From: Mesoterricola silvestris
GTDB taxonomy: Bacteria; Acidobacteriota; Holophagae; Holophagales; Holophagaceae
Direction: 5' to 3'
Assembly (NCBI RefSeq): GCF_030295405.1
Contig: NZ_AP027080.1
Coordinates: 4,014,001-4,078,000 of the forward strand
DNA length: 64,000 nucleotides
Shown here: positions 29,147 through 38,429 of the stretch, piece by piece
Position numbering within the stretch: position 1 is the stretch's first letter
Layout of the letters: every line of letters begins with the position of its first letter
Program-made: the position numbers and the translations under genes
Notes under the pieces: model-generated
Told to the model about the DNA's origin: nothing
What the model saw: the letters and a program-made list of their open reading frames with translations, nothing else
Databases searched by the model: none

Positions 29147-30415
29147 TCACAGGAGTTCCGCCCGGAGCGCGGCGGCGTCCGCGGGCAGGCTCCGGGAAAG
29201 GACGGGGCGGTCCCGCACCTCCAGGAGGGCCGGGGGCAGGGGGACGCGGATGCCCAGCTCCGCCTCCAGGGTCTCCCGGAATTTCGCGGGGTGGGCCGTG
29301 GCCAGGAAAACCCCCGTCTCCCCGGGGCGCAGGTTCCCCGCCAGCACGCCGTGGGCCACCGCGGCGTGGGGGTCCGGGAGGTAGCCGGCCCCGTGGAGTT
29401 CGCGCATGGAATCCAGGGTCCCCGCGTCCGTGAGGCTCCCCCGGCGCAGGGCGCCGCGCATGGCCTCCAGGTCGCCCTGGAACAGCGCGTGGATGCGCTC
29501 CCAGTTGCTGGGCGCGCCCACGTCCATGGCGTTGGAGAGGGTGGCCACGGAGGCCCGGGGGCGGTAGACGCCGGTCTCCAGGAAGTCCGGGACGGTGCGG
29601 TTGGCGTTGGTGGCCACCACGAAGGCCTTCACGGGCAGGCCCACGCGCTTGGCCAGGAGGCCCGCGTAGAGGTTCCCGAAATTCCCGGAGGGCACGGCGA
29701 TCACCGGGGCCTCGCCGGTGCGGGCCACCGCCTCGAAATAGTAGGTCACCTGGGCCAGGAGCCGGGCGATGTTGATGCTGTTGGCCGAGGTCAGGCCCAG
29801 GCGCGCCGCCAGATCCGCGTCCCCGAAGGCGCCCTTCACCAGGGCCTGGCAGTCGTCGAAGGAGCCCTCCACCGCGAAGGTGCGGACATTGTCCCCCAGG
29901 GTGGCGAACTGCCGCTCCTGGAGGGGCGACACGCGTCCGGCGGGGTACAGCACCACCACCTGGAAGCCCGGGAGGCCCAGGAAGGCGCTGGCCACCGCGG
30001 CCCCCGTGTCCCCGGAGGTGGCGGTGAGCACGGTGCGGCGCCTCCCGTCCCCGCGCGCCGCCAGGGCCAGCATGCGCGCCAGGAACCGCGCGCCGAAATC
30101 CTTGAAGGCCAGGGTTGGCCCGTGGAAGAGCTCCAGGGCGTGCACGCCCTCGCGCACCCGCACCACCGGAACGGGGAAGTCCAGGGCGGAGCCCACCGCC
30201 TCCTCCACCTCGGCCCGGCTGAACTCGTCGCCCAGGAAGCGGTGGAGGATCTCCGCGGAGCGGGCCTGGAAGCCCATGGCCAGGAGCGCCTCCACGTCCC
30301 GGAAGCAGGGCACGGGCTCGGGGACCCAGAGGCCCCCGCCCGGGGCCATGCCGCACTGGATGGCCTCCCGGAAGGTGGCGCGGTTCCTGGGATCGCGGGT
30401 GTTCACGAGTCGCAT
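29147..30415 (-). CDS. thrC: Threonine synthase
   Basis: 422 residues from the ATG at 30415, with GGGAGG 6 nt upstream. The PLP-binding lysine lies in TLAFKDFGARFLARML. TATSGDTGAAVASAF and VPSGNFGNLYAGLLAKRVGL are the cofactor phosphate and family motifs. It converts O-phospho-L-homoserine to threonine. It is the last gene of the thrA-thrB-thrC operon and starts 1 nt after the thrB stop. Confidence 0.96.
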   Translation of the reverse strand: MRLVNTRDPRNRATFREAIQCGMAPGGGLWVPEPVPCFRDVEALLAMGFQARSAEILHRFLGDEFSRAEVEEAVGSALDFPVPVVRVREGVHALELFHGPTLAFKDFGARFLARMLALAARGDGRRRTVLTATSGDTGAAVASAFLGLPGFQVVVLYPAGRVSPLQERQFATLGDNVRTFAVEGSFDDCQALVKGAFGDADLAARLGLTSANSINIARLLAQVTYYFEAVARTGEAPVIAVPSGNFGNLYAGLLAKRVGLPVKAFVVATNANRTVPDFLETGVYRPRASVATLSNAMDVGAPSNWERIHALFQGDLEAMRGALRRGSLTDAGTLDSMRELHGAGYLPDPHAAVAHGVLAGNLRPGETGVFLATAHPAKFRETLEAELGIRVPLPPALLEVRDRPVLSRSLPADAAALRAELL

Positions 30416-30416
30416 G

Positions 30417-31358
30417 CTAGACCTCCCTTGCGCCGCGGGTGTCCAGGCCGCAGATCCAGGACGTGCTGGGCAGGCTGGCCTCCCCGAAGGCGCCGCGGAT
30501 GGCGGCGGCCACGGCGGGGGCCTCCCTCTCGGGCGCCACGGCGAAGACCGAGGGCCCCGATCCCGACAGGCTGAAGCCCAGGGCCCCGGCCCCGAGGGCC
30601 GCGGCCTTGGCCGCGGGGAATCCCGGAACCAGCGCCGCCCGGAAGGGTTCGGCCAGGGGATCCCGCAGGCAGCGTCCCAGCAGGGCCCGGTCCCCGGTGT
30701 GCAGGGCATGCACGAAGCCCGCGAGGTTGCCGGCGAAGCCCACCGCCCCCGCCAGGGGCACCTCCCCGGGAAGCACGGCGCGGCTGGCGGCGGTGGGCAG
30801 CTGCCATTCCGGATGCACCACCACGAAGACCAGGTCCCCCGGCCAGGGCAGTTCCCGGGCCGTGGAGCGCCCGTCCCGGCCGGGCACCACCATGCGCAGC
30901 CCGCCCAGGAGGGAGGGCGCCACGTTGTCCAGGTGGCCGGCGCCGCTGTAGACGCCCTCGGCCCGGCCCGCCAGGGCCAGGAGCTCGGGGCCCTCCAGGG
31001 GGAAGCCCGCGGCCCGCTGGAAGGCGGCCAGGGCCGCCACCACGGAGCTGGCGCTGGAGCCCAGGCCGCTGTTCACGGGGAGCCGCTTGTCCAGCGTCAC
31101 GGCCCAGGACGCGCCGGCGCCGGCGCGCTCCCGGAAGAGCTCCAGGGCCCGGAGCACGAGGTTGGGCCGCCCGTCCCCGGCGAGCATGGGCGCGAAGGCC
31201 CCCTCCAGGACGAAGCGGTCCTCGGGGGCCGGCTCCACCGTGACGAGATCGCCCAGCAGCGTCCCGTCCAGGGGCGCCAGGGCCGCCCCCAGCAGGTCGA
31301 AGCCCGCGGCGACGTTGCCGATGCTGGCCGGCGCGAAGACCCGGATGGCCGGGCTCAA
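30417..31358 (-). CDS. thrB: Homoserine kinase (GHMP family)
   Basis: 313 residues from a TTG start that overlaps the thrA stop as TTGA, with GAGG 8 nt upstream. The GHMP ATP-binding motif is [20 protein letters not shown]. The N-terminal [18 protein letters not shown] and C-terminal [15 protein letters not shown] are characteristic. It phosphorylates homoserine to feed thrC. The tight overlap indicates translational coupling to thrA. Confidence 0.95.
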   Translation of the reverse strand: MSPAIRVFAPASIGNVAAGFDLLGAALAPLDGTLLGDLVTVEPAPEDRFVLEGAFAPMLAGDGRPNLVLRALELFRERAGAGASWAVTLDKRLPVNSGLGSSASSVVAALAAFQRAAGFPLEGPELLALAGRAEGVYSGAGHLDNVAPSLLGGLRMVVPGRDGRSTARELPWPGDLVFVVVHPEWQLPTAASRAVLPGEVPLAGAVGFAGNLAGFVHALHTGDRALLGRCLRDPLAEPFRAALVPGFPAAKAAALGAGALGFSLSGSGPSVFAVAPEREAPAVAAAIRGAFGEASLPSTSWICGLDTRGAREV

Positions 31359-33787
31359 TGGACCAGCCTCAGCACGTCGGAGAGAACGCCGGCGGCCGTC
31401 ACCTGGGCGCCGGCCCCGTAGCCGCGCACGACCATGGGATAGGGGCTGTAGCGCTCCGTGAAGAAGGCGAAGGCGTTCTCCCCGCCCTTGACCTGGGCGA
31501 GGGGATGGTAGGCGTCCACCACCCGCAGGCCTACGCTGCAGCCCTCCGGGGTGAAGCCGCCGATGTAGCGCAGGAAGCCCCCCTGCGCCGCGCGCCGGGC
31601 GAAGTCCTCGTCCAGGCGGGGCAGGCGCTCCATGAAGGCGTCCACGTCCCCGCCGGCGTCGAAGTCCGGGGGCAGCAGGCCCTCCACGGCCACGTCCTCC
31701 AGCTCCAGCTCCAGGCCGATCTCCCGGGCCAGGATGAGGAGCTTGCGGGCCACGTCCATGCCGCTCAGGTCGTCCCGGGGATCGGGCTCCGTGAAGCCCT
31801 GGGCCCGGGCCTGGGCCACCGCCCGGGACAGGGGCACGCCCTCGCCCACCGCGCCCAGGATGAAGGACAGCGAGCCCGAAAGGATGCCCTCGAAGCGCTG
31901 CACCACGTCCCCGGTCTTCACCAGGTTCTGCAGGGTGTCCACCACCGGCAGGCCCGCGCCCACGTTGGTCTCGTAGAGGAACCGCCGGTGCAGGCGCCGG
32001 CAGCGCTCCCGCAGGTCCTTGTGGAAGGCGGTGGAGGCGCTGTTGGCCTTCTTGTTGGCGGCCACCAGGTGGAAGCCCGCCTCCAGGATCTCGGGGTAGC
32101 GCGCGGCGAGCTCGGCGCTGCTGGTGCAGTCCACGAAGACGGGCATGGCCGGGCGGTCGCGGCGCACCGAAGCCAGCACCTGGTCCAGGTCCGTGGGCAC
32201 CGCGGCCGCGTCGAAGGCCTCCCGCCACCGGGCGAGGTCCCGGATGCCGTGGGCCATGCGGCGGCTGGTGGCCAGGGTGTGGACGCGGATGTCCAGGCCC
32301 TGCTCCCGGAACCGGGGCTCCTGCCCCTGGATCTGCTCCAGGAGGCACCCGCCGACGTTGCCCGCCCCGAAGAGCACCAGGTCCAGAGTCCCGGCGGTGC
32401 GGAAGAAGCGCCGGTGCACGTGGGGCATGGCCCGGCGCCCGTCCTCCTCCCGCACCACGGCGGAGATGATGCGCTCGCTGGAGCCCTGGGCGATGGCCAC
32501 CACGTTGCAGTCCACGTCCGCCAGCGCATCGAAGAAGGTGCCGGCGATCCCGGGCCGCAGGTGCATGCCGTCGCCCACGATGCTGAGGATGGACACGCCC
32601 TCCTGGACCTCCACGGCGTCCACGAGCCCCGCGGCGCGCTCCATGCGGAAGGCCTCCTCCAGCACCGCCGCGCCCCGGGCGCCGTCCTCCCGGCGCAGGC
32701 AGAGGCAGATGGCCAGCTCGGAGGAGCACTGGCTGATGAAGACCACCGAAAGGTCGCGCCGGGCCAGGGCGGAGAAGGCCCGGGAGGCCATGCCGGGCAC
32801 CCCGGCCATGCCCGGGCCGGAGATGTTGAGCATCACCAGGGAGGGCAGGAAGGAGATGCCCCGGACCCCCAGGGGCGGCGCGGCCACGCCGTCCCGCACC
32901 AGGGTGCCGGGATGCGACGGCTTGAAGGTGCTGGCCACCCGGATGGGGATGGCCCGGGAGCGCACCGGGGCGATGGTCTTGGGATGCAGCACCTTCGAGC
33001 CGAAGAAGGCCAGCTCCATGGCCTCCTCGAAGCTCACTTCCGGCAGGGGGAAGGCCTCGGGGACGATGCGGGGGTCCGCGCTGAAGACCCCTTCCACGTC
33101 CGTCCAGATCTCCACCAGGTCCGCGTCCAGGGCCGCGGCCGCCAGAGCCGCGGTGTAGTCCGAGCCCCCCCGGCCCAGGGAGAGGATCTTGCCCTGGGCG
33201 TCGCCCCCGAAGAACCCCGGGAGCACCCACAGGGCGGCGTCCCCATCCCGCTCGGCCTGGAAGCGCGCGCGGATCTCCCCGGGAAGGGGCCGGCCCTCCA
33301 TGGGTTCGCCCTCCAGGAGGATGTACCGCCGGGGGTCCAGGTACCGGGGTTCCAGCCCGCGGGCCCGGAGCAGGGCCGTGAGGATGGCGCAGGAGGCCCG
33401 TTCCCCCAGGCTGGAGAGGGCCGCCAGCACCGAGGAGGAGCATTCGCCCACCAGGGCCACGCCCTGGAGGATGCGGGCGCACTCCGCGGCCAGGAGCTCC
33501 AGTTCCGCCCCCAGCGCCTCCGCCCCCGGGCCCAGGTCCGGCCCCAGGTCGGCGGCCACCTGCCGGTGCCGGGCCAGGAAGGCCTCGGGGGCCCCGGCGG
33601 GGCCGCCGGGGGCCGCCACCAGGAGATCCGTGATGCCGGCCAGGGCCGAGGCCACCAGGCAGACCCGGTCCGTTTCCAGGGCCGCGGCCACCAGGCCGGC
33701 CACGTCGCGCATGCGGGCGGCGTCCCGGACGCTGGTGCCGCCGAATTTCATGACGCGTAGGGGGACGGATGGGGGCCGGCTGTTCAT
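31355..33787 (-). CDS. thrA: Bifunctional aspartokinase / homoserine dehydrogenase
   Basis: 810 residues. The aspartokinase part (about 1-300) has [15 protein letters not shown] and [15 protein letters not shown]. Two ACT-type regulatory regions follow (about 310-465; [40 protein letters not shown]). The homoserine dehydrogenase part (about 470-810) has [16 protein letters not shown] and [14 protein letters not shown]. It catalyses the first and third steps of threonine synthesis, probably with feedback control through the ACT domains. GAGG precedes the ATG at 33787. It sits directly behind a threonine attenuator. Confidence 0.96.
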   Translation of the reverse strand: MNSRPPSVPLRVMKFGGTSVRDAARMRDVAGLVAAALETDRVCLVASALAGITDLLVAAPGGPAGAPEAFLARHRQVAADLGPDLGPGAEALGAELELLAAECARILQGVALVGECSSSVLAALSSLGERASCAILTALLRARGLEPRYLDPRRYILLEGEPMEGRPLPGEIRARFQAERDGDAALWVLPGFFGGDAQGKILSLGRGGSDYTAALAAAALDADLVEIWTDVEGVFSADPRIVPEAFPLPEVSFEEAMELAFFGSKVLHPKTIAPVRSRAIPIRVASTFKPSHPGTLVRDGVAAPPLGVRGISFLPSLVMLNISGPGMAGVPGMASRAFSALARRDLSVVFISQCSSELAICLCLRREDGARGAAVLEEAFRMERAAGLVDAVEVQEGVSILSIVGDGMHLRPGIAGTFFDALADVDCNVVAIAQGSSERIISAVVREEDGRRAMPHVHRRFFRTAGTLDLVLFGAGNVGGCLLEQIQGQEPRFREQGLDIRVHTLATSRRMAHGIRDLARWREAFDAAAVPTDLDQVLASVRRDRPAMPVFVDCTSSAELAARYPEILEAGFHLVAANKKANSASTAFHKDLRERCRRLHRRFLYETNVGAGLPVVDTLQNLVKTGDVVQRFEGILSGSLSFILGAVGEGVPLSRAVAQARAQGFTEPDPRDDLSGMDVARKLLILAREIGLELELEDVAVEGLLPPDFDAGGDVDAFMERLPRLDEDFARRAAQGGFLRYIGGFTPEGCSVGLRVVDAYHPLAQVKGGENAFAFFTERYSPYPMVVRGYGAGAQVTAAGVLSDVLRLVH

Positions 33788-33800
33788 GGGGTCCTCGACA

Positions 33801-33835
33801 AATGCGAAAAGCCCCGCGTCCTTGTGGCGCGGGGC
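33801..33835 (-). terminator. thr attenuator terminator hairpin
   Basis: Read on the minus strand, GCCCCGCG and CGCGGGGC (33835-33828 and 33818-33811) form an 8-bp stem with a 9-nt loop, followed by TTTTCGCATT. It lies between the leader peptide stop and the thrA start. The 5' arm CCCCGCGCC is perfectly complementary over 9 nt to GGCGCGGGG inside the leader reading frame (33868-33876), which gives a ready antiterminator. Confidence 0.82.
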
Positions 33836-33858
33836 GGAAAGTGGAAGTGATGATCCGA

Positions 33859-33906
33859 CTAAGCCGTCCCCGCGCCGGGATGGGTACCGGTCGTGGTGGT
33901 GGTCAT
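33859..33906 (-). CDS. thrL: Threonine operon leader peptide
   Basis: A 15-codon frame, [15 protein letters not shown], with stop TAG at 33859-33861. Seven of 15 residues are threonine, five of them consecutive. It precedes a terminator hairpin and thrA, the arrangement of classical thr attenuation. The start has no strong Shine-Dalgarno sequence, which is the main weakness. A threonyl-tRNA shortage would stall the ribosome on the Thr codons and free the GGCGCGGGG segment to sequester the terminator arm. Confidence 0.82.
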   Translation of the reverse strand: MTTTTTGTHPGAGTA

Positions 33907-33993
33907 AATGGGGAAACCCGCGTTCAGGGCGCCGCTTCCGGCGCGGGGGCCGGGGGAGGGGCGCAAGCCTGGGAACGGGGACATCATCTGCCT

Positions 33994-34022
33994 ACCATCC
34001 CCGAAACAGCCTTCCAGGTCAA
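33994..34022 (-). promoter_or_regulatory. Possible thr operon promoter
   Basis: On the minus strand TTGACC (34022-34017) is followed after 17 nt by GATGGT (33999-33994). The -35 is good and the -10 poor. It lies about 90 bp before the leader peptide. Motif match only. Confidence 0.35.
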
Positions 34023-34030
34023 GGAAAGGA

Positions 34031-35590
34031 TCACTCCCCCCGGAGAAAGCGGAGGCGCTTCGCGGCTTCCCGGGTCGCCGAAAGTTCCATCCCGCCCGTC
34101 ACCCGCACCTTGGCCCGGCCCCCGAAGAGGGAGCGGATGTCCTCCACCGCCTGGGGGTTCAGGAGGACGGTGCGCTGGATCCGCACGAAGAGCACCTCGT
34201 TGAAGGCCAGTTCCACCTCCTCGAAGGAACGCCAGGGGGTGGCCTGGCGCTGGCCTGCCACCCAGGCGTGCACCTTCCCGTCGGCCACCTCGAAATGGGT
34301 GGTGACCTCCAGATCCACCGCGGGGGCCTCACCGGGCCGGGGCGACGGCGCCTGGACGGGATCGGGGGCGGGCGCCGCCGCCGGCCGGGGCCGGTGGACG
34401 GGCTCCCCATGGGCCTTGGGCTCCGCGTGGGGCGCGGGCGGGAGCGGGCTGGGCCGGGGCGGCACGGGGGCGGCGGGCCGGGGCGGCGTCTCCCTGGGGG
34501 CCTTCGGGACCTCGGCCGCCTTGCGCCGCTCCAGTTCCCCGGCCTTGCGGGCGGAGGCGTTCCTCCGGCGCTCGGCCCGGGACAGGTGCCTGGGGGGCTC
34601 GGGCGGAACGGGCTTGGCCGGGGCGGACCGGGCGGGGAGGCTCTGGACCGGCGGGGGCTTGGGGGGGGCGGGGAGGGGTTGGGCCGGCGGGGGCTGGGGG
34701 AGGGCGGGCTCCACCCGCGGGGTTTCCGGGCGGTGGACGAGGGCCAGGGCCGTGAGGTCCAGGCCCCCCAGGCCGTGCTCCTCGGCGAGAACCACCTGCC
34801 GCCGCAGGGGCGCCACCATGGGAAGGTCCATCCCCAGGTCCTGGGAGGCCCGCAGGATCAGGTCCAGGTCCTTGCCGGCCAGGGCCAGGGTCTGGTCGGA
34901 GGGCTCGTGGTCCCGGCGCACCATCAGGCCCCCGAAGGCGTCCATGGGCGGCGACTTGAGCAGGCCGAGGTTGAGCAGGCGCAGGTAGTCCGCGGAGGCG
35001 AAGCCGGCCTTCTCCCCGAAGGCCAGGACCTCCCCGAGGGTCTCCACCATGGCCACCGTGAGGAGGTTGGCCCCCAGCTTGAGGGCGTGGGCCAGCTCGG
35101 CCCGGGTCCCCACCCGGGTGATGCCCCGCCCCAGGGCCTCCAGGGCCACCAGGCAACGGTTGACCTGGGTCTCCGGCCCCGCGGCCAGGATCCAGAGGCG
35201 CCGGGAGACGGCGTCGCTGGGCTTGCCCAGGACCGGGGCGGCCACGTAGCCCTGCCCCGCCGCCGCGTGGGCTTCGGCCAGGCGCAGGGACAGGTCCACG
35301 CCGATGGTGCTCATGCAGAGGTGGATGGCCCCGTGGCCCAGTTCCTCCAGGAGCCCGCCGGGGCCCCAGGTGATGGCCTCCTCCGCCGCGTCCCCGGACA
35401 CCATGGTCAGGGCCACCTGGGCCGTGGACACGGCGTCGGACACGGTGGGGCTGATGCGCACGCCGGCGGCGGCGAGGGCCTCGGCCCGCTCCGGGGTGCG
35501 GTTCCAGAGGGTCACCTCATGGCCCAGCTCGATGAGATTCCGGGCCATGGGGGCGCCCATCCGGCCCAGCCCGAGGATGGTGATTCGCAT
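34031..35590 (-). CDS. Beta-hydroxyacid dehydrogenase fused to a C-terminal LytTR DNA-binding domain
   Basis: 519 residues in one uninterrupted frame, with AGGAG before the ATG. Residues of about 1-290 are a complete 3-hydroxyisobutyrate/6-phosphogluconate-type dehydrogenase. It has the Rossmann motif ILGLGRMGAPMARNLIELGH, substrate segment GYVAAPVLGKPSDA and the catalytic-lysine region HALKLGANLLTVAMVETLGE. About 295-420 is a Pro/Ala/Arg linker. About 425-515 matches a LytTR domain (ELAFNEVLFVRIQRTVLLNP, FGGRAKVRVTGGMELSATRE). LytTR domains normally sit behind receiver domains in response regulators. The combination suggests a regulator that reads a metabolite or NAD(P)H, or a moonlighting enzyme. 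It lies between the cytochrome gene and the thr leader. Confidence 0.85.
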   Translation of the reverse strand: MRITILGLGRMGAPMARNLIELGHEVTLWNRTPERAEALAAAGVRISPTVSDAVSTAQVALTMVSGDAAEEAITWGPGGLLEELGHGAIHLCMSTIGVDLSLRLAEAHAAAGQGYVAAPVLGKPSDAVSRRLWILAAGPETQVNRCLVALEALGRGITRVGTRAELAHALKLGANLLTVAMVETLGEVLAFGEKAGFASADYLRLLNLGLLKSPPMDAFGGLMVRRDHEPSDQTLALAGKDLDLILRASQDLGMDLPMVAPLRRQVVLAEEHGLGGLDLTALALVHRPETPRVEPALPQPPPAQPLPAPPKPPPVQSLPARSAPAKPVPPEPPRHLSRAERRRNASARKAGELERRKAAEVPKAPRETPPRPAAPVPPRPSPLPPAPHAEPKAHGEPVHRPRPAAAPAPDPVQAPSPRPGEAPAVDLEVTTHFEVADGKVHAWVAGQRQATPWRSFEEVELAFNEVLFVRIQRTVLLNPQAVEDIRSLFGGRAKVRVTGGMELSATREAAKRLRFLRGE

Positions 35591-35615
35591 GGGGACCTTC
35601 TCCTGAAACCGTCCC

Positions 35616-35969
35616 CTACTTGGGGGTCAGCTTGAACTTGGGATGGCATTCCAGGCACTTGACCACCGGCGGCTTGTGCTGGAAGTGGCACTGGGTGCAC
35701 AGGAAGGGCCCCGGGTGGCCCCCCTTGGGGGTGGCATGGGGGTTCACCGCCAGGGACTTGGTGAAGGCGGCCATGGCCGGGCCGTCCCCGTGGCAGCCGA
35801 TGCACGAATCGTCGGCCGCCGCCTTGGTGGGCTTTTCCTCGTGGTGGCAGTCGAAACAGCTGACGCCGGCCTTCACGTGCTTGGGGGCGGGCTTTTCATC
35901 CGCGGCCCGGGAAGGCACCGCCAGGAAAAAACAGGCCAACAGGGGGGTCAGGACACGGAACGGGTTCAT
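35616..35969 (-). CDS. Small periplasmic tetraheme c-type cytochrome
   Basis: 117 residues. The signal peptide (LLACFFLAVPSRAA) is cleaved near residue 23. Four CxxCH heme-binding motifs lie at C38-H42, C56-H60, C91-H95 and C105-H109, with extra histidines (HH at 42-43, H78, H85, H98) available as axial ligands. Size and spacing fit the tetraheme domain of the cytochrome c3/flavocytochrome c type. Periplasmic electron transfer is the expected role. GGAGG lies 7 nt before the ATG. It is 25 bp upstream of the LytTR fusion gene on the same strand, so the two may be co-transcribed. Confidence 0.92.
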   Translation of the reverse strand: MNPFRVLTPLLACFFLAVPSRAADEKPAPKHVKAGVSCFDCHHEEKPTKAAADDSCIGCHGDGPAMAAFTKSLAVNPHATPKGGHPGPFLCTQCHFQHKPPVVKCLECHPKFKLTPK

Positions 35970-36117
35970 GGATGGTCCTCCAGATTTCACAGGATCTCTT
36001 GGAACACATAGGGTCAAGGCGTTAGTCTACTAAACTACAACCCACAGGTCGCCTGGTACTTCCTGGCCTCCCTTCAGGGAAGATCCTTCTTCGTCCATTC
36101 ATGTTCGGGAGAACTTC

Positions 36118-37107
36118 ATGGGCAAGCCTCATCTTTTCGCAGCCCTCGCCCTTTGCCTGGCGGCGGGATCCCCGGCCCTCCAGGCCCAGACCGCCCAGGT
36201 CCGGGCCAAGGTGTCGAGCACCCTGCTTTCCTATGTTCCCGCCACTCAGGTCACCACCCACCTGGAGATCCCCGGCACCGATGCCCTTTCGGATCTGGGG
36301 GACGAGTGGAACCGCGTCTTCCGGCAGTTCCAACCCAAGGGCGGGATCGCCTACGTGGCCAAGGTCACCAAGGACGCCGCCAAGGACCTGGCGGAGGGGA
36401 CGCGGCCGCTCATCATCACCGCCCGGGAGCTCACCCCCGAGGAGATGAAGGCCTTCCAGACCAAGTTCGGCTACCTGCCCATGCGCATCCCCGTGTGCAT
36501 GGACGCCCTCATCGTCTTCGTGCACAAGAACAACTCCCTCTCGAGCATCACCATGGAGCAGCTGGACGCCATCTATTCCCGGGATCGCCTGGGCGGCGCC
36601 AAGGAGCCCATCAAGGAATGGAGCGATCTCCGGGTGAGGGGCGACCTGGGCAAGCGCGAGATCCGCGCCTACGCCCGCGCGGAAGGCACGGCGATCCGGG
36701 ACTCGTTCCAGGCCAGCGTGCTCCTCAAGGGGCCCTACCGTCCGGGCCTCATCCCCAAGGACGATTCCGCCTCCCTGGCCGAGGCCGTTGTGACCGACGA
36801 GGCCGGCATCGCCTTCGGGTCGCTGTCCTCCTGGTACGCCGGCGTGAAGGTCCTCGCCGTGGTCCCGTACAAGGGCAGCGACGCCCGGTTCCCCACCCAG
36901 GAGAACGTGACCACCAGCCGCTATCCCATGCCCCGCACCTACTACGCGTACGTGAACCGGGCCCCGGGCCAGCCCCTGGATCCCACCGTGAACGAGGTCC
37001 TGCACTTCATCCTCAGCCAGGATGGCCAGAGTTCCGCCGCCGATGTGGGGATCCTGCCCGCGCCGCCGGAATTCCTCGCCATCGCGCTCAAGCGCCTGGA
37101 ACGCTGA
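36118..37107 (+). CDS. PstS-like periplasmic phosphate/anion-binding protein
   Basis: 329 residues. A signal peptide (FAALALCLAAGSPALQAQ) leads into a type II periplasmic-binding-protein fold. VCMDALIVFVHKNNSLSSIT, MEQLDAIYSRD and RAEGTAIRDSFQ correspond to the conserved segments of PstS-like proteins. No pstCAB genes are adjacent, so this is an orphan binding protein. Anion uptake, sensing or surface display are all possible. GGAG lies 6 nt before the ATG. A MITE follows 4 bp after the stop. Confidence 0.85.
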   Translation: MGKPHLFAALALCLAAGSPALQAQTAQVRAKVSSTLLSYVPATQVTTHLEIPGTDALSDLGDEWNRVFRQFQPKGGIAYVAKVTKDAAKDLAEGTRPLIITARELTPEEMKAFQTKFGYLPMRIPVCMDALIVFVHKNNSLSSITMEQLDAIYSRDRLGGAKEPIKEWSDLRVRGDLGKREIRAYARAEGTAIRDSFQASVLLKGPYRPGLIPKDDSASLAEAVVTDEAGIAFGSLSSWYAGVKVLAVVPYKGSDARFPTQENVTTSRYPMPRTYYAYVNRAPGQPLDPTVNEVLHFILSQDGQSSAADVGILPAPPEFLAIALKRLER

Positions 37108-37111
37108 CCTG

Positions 37112-37380
37112 AGGAGCCTGTCCAAGTAATATTCGGCCCCGCGATGGTGGCACCGGCCATGGCAAGACAAGGCCCGCGAGGAGAGCGATTCGGGTAATCG
37201 TTCGACGAGTGGAACGCGGGATTGCCGTGGCCGCTGCCACCACCGGAGGCGGCGTCTGGAGGCCCGCCTATCGTGCGCAAGTCCCTTGAAAATATGACCT
37301 ATATTTCCCGCGGGCCTTGCGCTCGATAATCGGGCCTCCAGGCGCCGTCGCGGGGCCGAATATTACTTGGACAGGCTCCT
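37112..37380. mobile_element. 269-bp MITE-like element with perfect 33-bp terminal inverted repeats
   Basis: The first 33 bp (37112-37144, starting AGGAGCCTGTCC) are the exact reverse complement of the last 33 bp (37348-37380). Further nested inverted repeats lie inside, including GGTGGCACCGGCCATGGCA near 37146 against TGCCGTGGCCGCTGCCACC near 37222, and AAGGCCCGCG against CGCGGGCCTT. No open frame for a transposase is present. No convincing target-site duplication is seen. The right end supplies two bases of the GGDEF gene's stop codon. Confidence 0.88.
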
Positions 37381-38167
37381 ACTGGGGCCAGACGAAGCCC
37401 GGCTCCGAGCAGAGCACCTCCACCAGGCCCTGGGCCCGGGCCCGGCCCAGGTCCCAGCCGTCGGCGTCCCGCAGGGGCGCCGGATCGGCGTCGGGGCGGA
37501 AGAGGGCGCCCACGAAGCGGTCCCGGCCACTGCGCTTGGCCGCGGCGAGGCAGGCCTCGGCGATCGCCATGCCCTGCTCCCAGGTGCCCAGCTCCGGCCC
37601 CTGGGGGAGCAGGGGAAGGGCCGTGAACCCGATGGAGATGCGCTTGCGGATCAGGTCCCCGCCGGGCAGCTGGAAGGTCAGGTCCCGCACCGCCGCCAGC
37701 AGGTTGCGGGCCACGGTGGGGGCGCCTGAGCGCCGGGCCCGCCGGGCCACCACCAGGAAGGTCCCCCCGCCCCACCGCACCCGGAAATCCGTCTTGCGGG
37801 TGATGCGCTTGAGGGCTTCGCCCAACTGGCAGAGCACCGCGTCCCCGGCCTCCTGGCCCCAGGTGTCGTTGACCTGCTTGAAGTAATCCAGGTCCATCAG
37901 GTAGAGGAGGATATCCTCCTTGGCCTCGCCCGGATCGCGGCCGGCGGCCTGCATCTCCTGGTAGGCCCGGCGGGCCTGCTGGGCATCCGTTCCCAGGGCC
38001 TGGTCCAGGAAGCGCCGGTTGTGGAGCCCCGTGAGGGGATCCACGAGGCTGGCCTCCTGGAGGGCCCGGTTGGTGGCCTCCAGGGTCCGGGCGCTGTCAT
38101 CGATGCGGCGCTCCAGGGCACTGTTCTGGTCGAACAGACGACGGATCCGCCATTGCAGCCAGAACAC
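37379..38167 (-). CDS. Degenerate GGDEF-domain protein, 5'-truncated
   Basis: 262 residues from the first usable start, a GTG at 38167. The GGDEF fold is clear (DPLTGLHNRRFLDQAL, ILLYLMDLDYFKQVNDTWGQ), but the signature motif reads GGGTF in RVRWGGGTFLVVA, so cyclase activity is unlikely. The frame is open for 60 further codons upstream (to 38351, after TAATAG). That part encodes a transmembrane helix (WWFTWFLLLAALVLLGLS) and the tail of a sensor domain, with no ATG, GTG or TTG start. The gene therefore looks like the remnant of a larger membrane sensor. The 3' stop TAG is formed at the MITE border. Confidence 0.7.
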   Translation of the reverse strand: MFWLQWRIRRLFDQNSALERRIDDSARTLEATNRALQEASLVDPLTGLHNRRFLDQALGTDAQQARRAYQEMQAAGRDPGEAKEDILLYLMDLDYFKQVNDTWGQEAGDAVLCQLGEALKRITRKTDFRVRWGGGTFLVVARRARRSGAPTVARNLLAAVRDLTFQLPGGDLIRKRISIGFTALPLLPQGPELGTWEQGMAIAEACLAAAKRSGRDRFVGALFRPDADPAPLRDADGWDLGRARAQGLVEVLCSEPGFVWPQ

Positions 38168-38429
38168 CGAGAGCCCCAGCAGGACCAGGGCGGCCAGGAG
38201 AAGGAACCACGTGAACCACCATGCCGACAGGCCTTGGCCCTCGCCCGCCGGGGCAGGCGCGAGGGCGAAGGGGAGGATGGGCAGGTTCAGGGTGGCACCC
38301 CCATGGGCAGGGAGGATCGAGGTCGAGGCGCTGCGTGCGGCCTGTTCCTATTAGAGGGCAGGAGCGCCACGGGTTCCAGCCTTTCTCGCGGGAGTGCGGT
38401 AGGATCGAGCCATCCCGAGGTAGCCCGCC

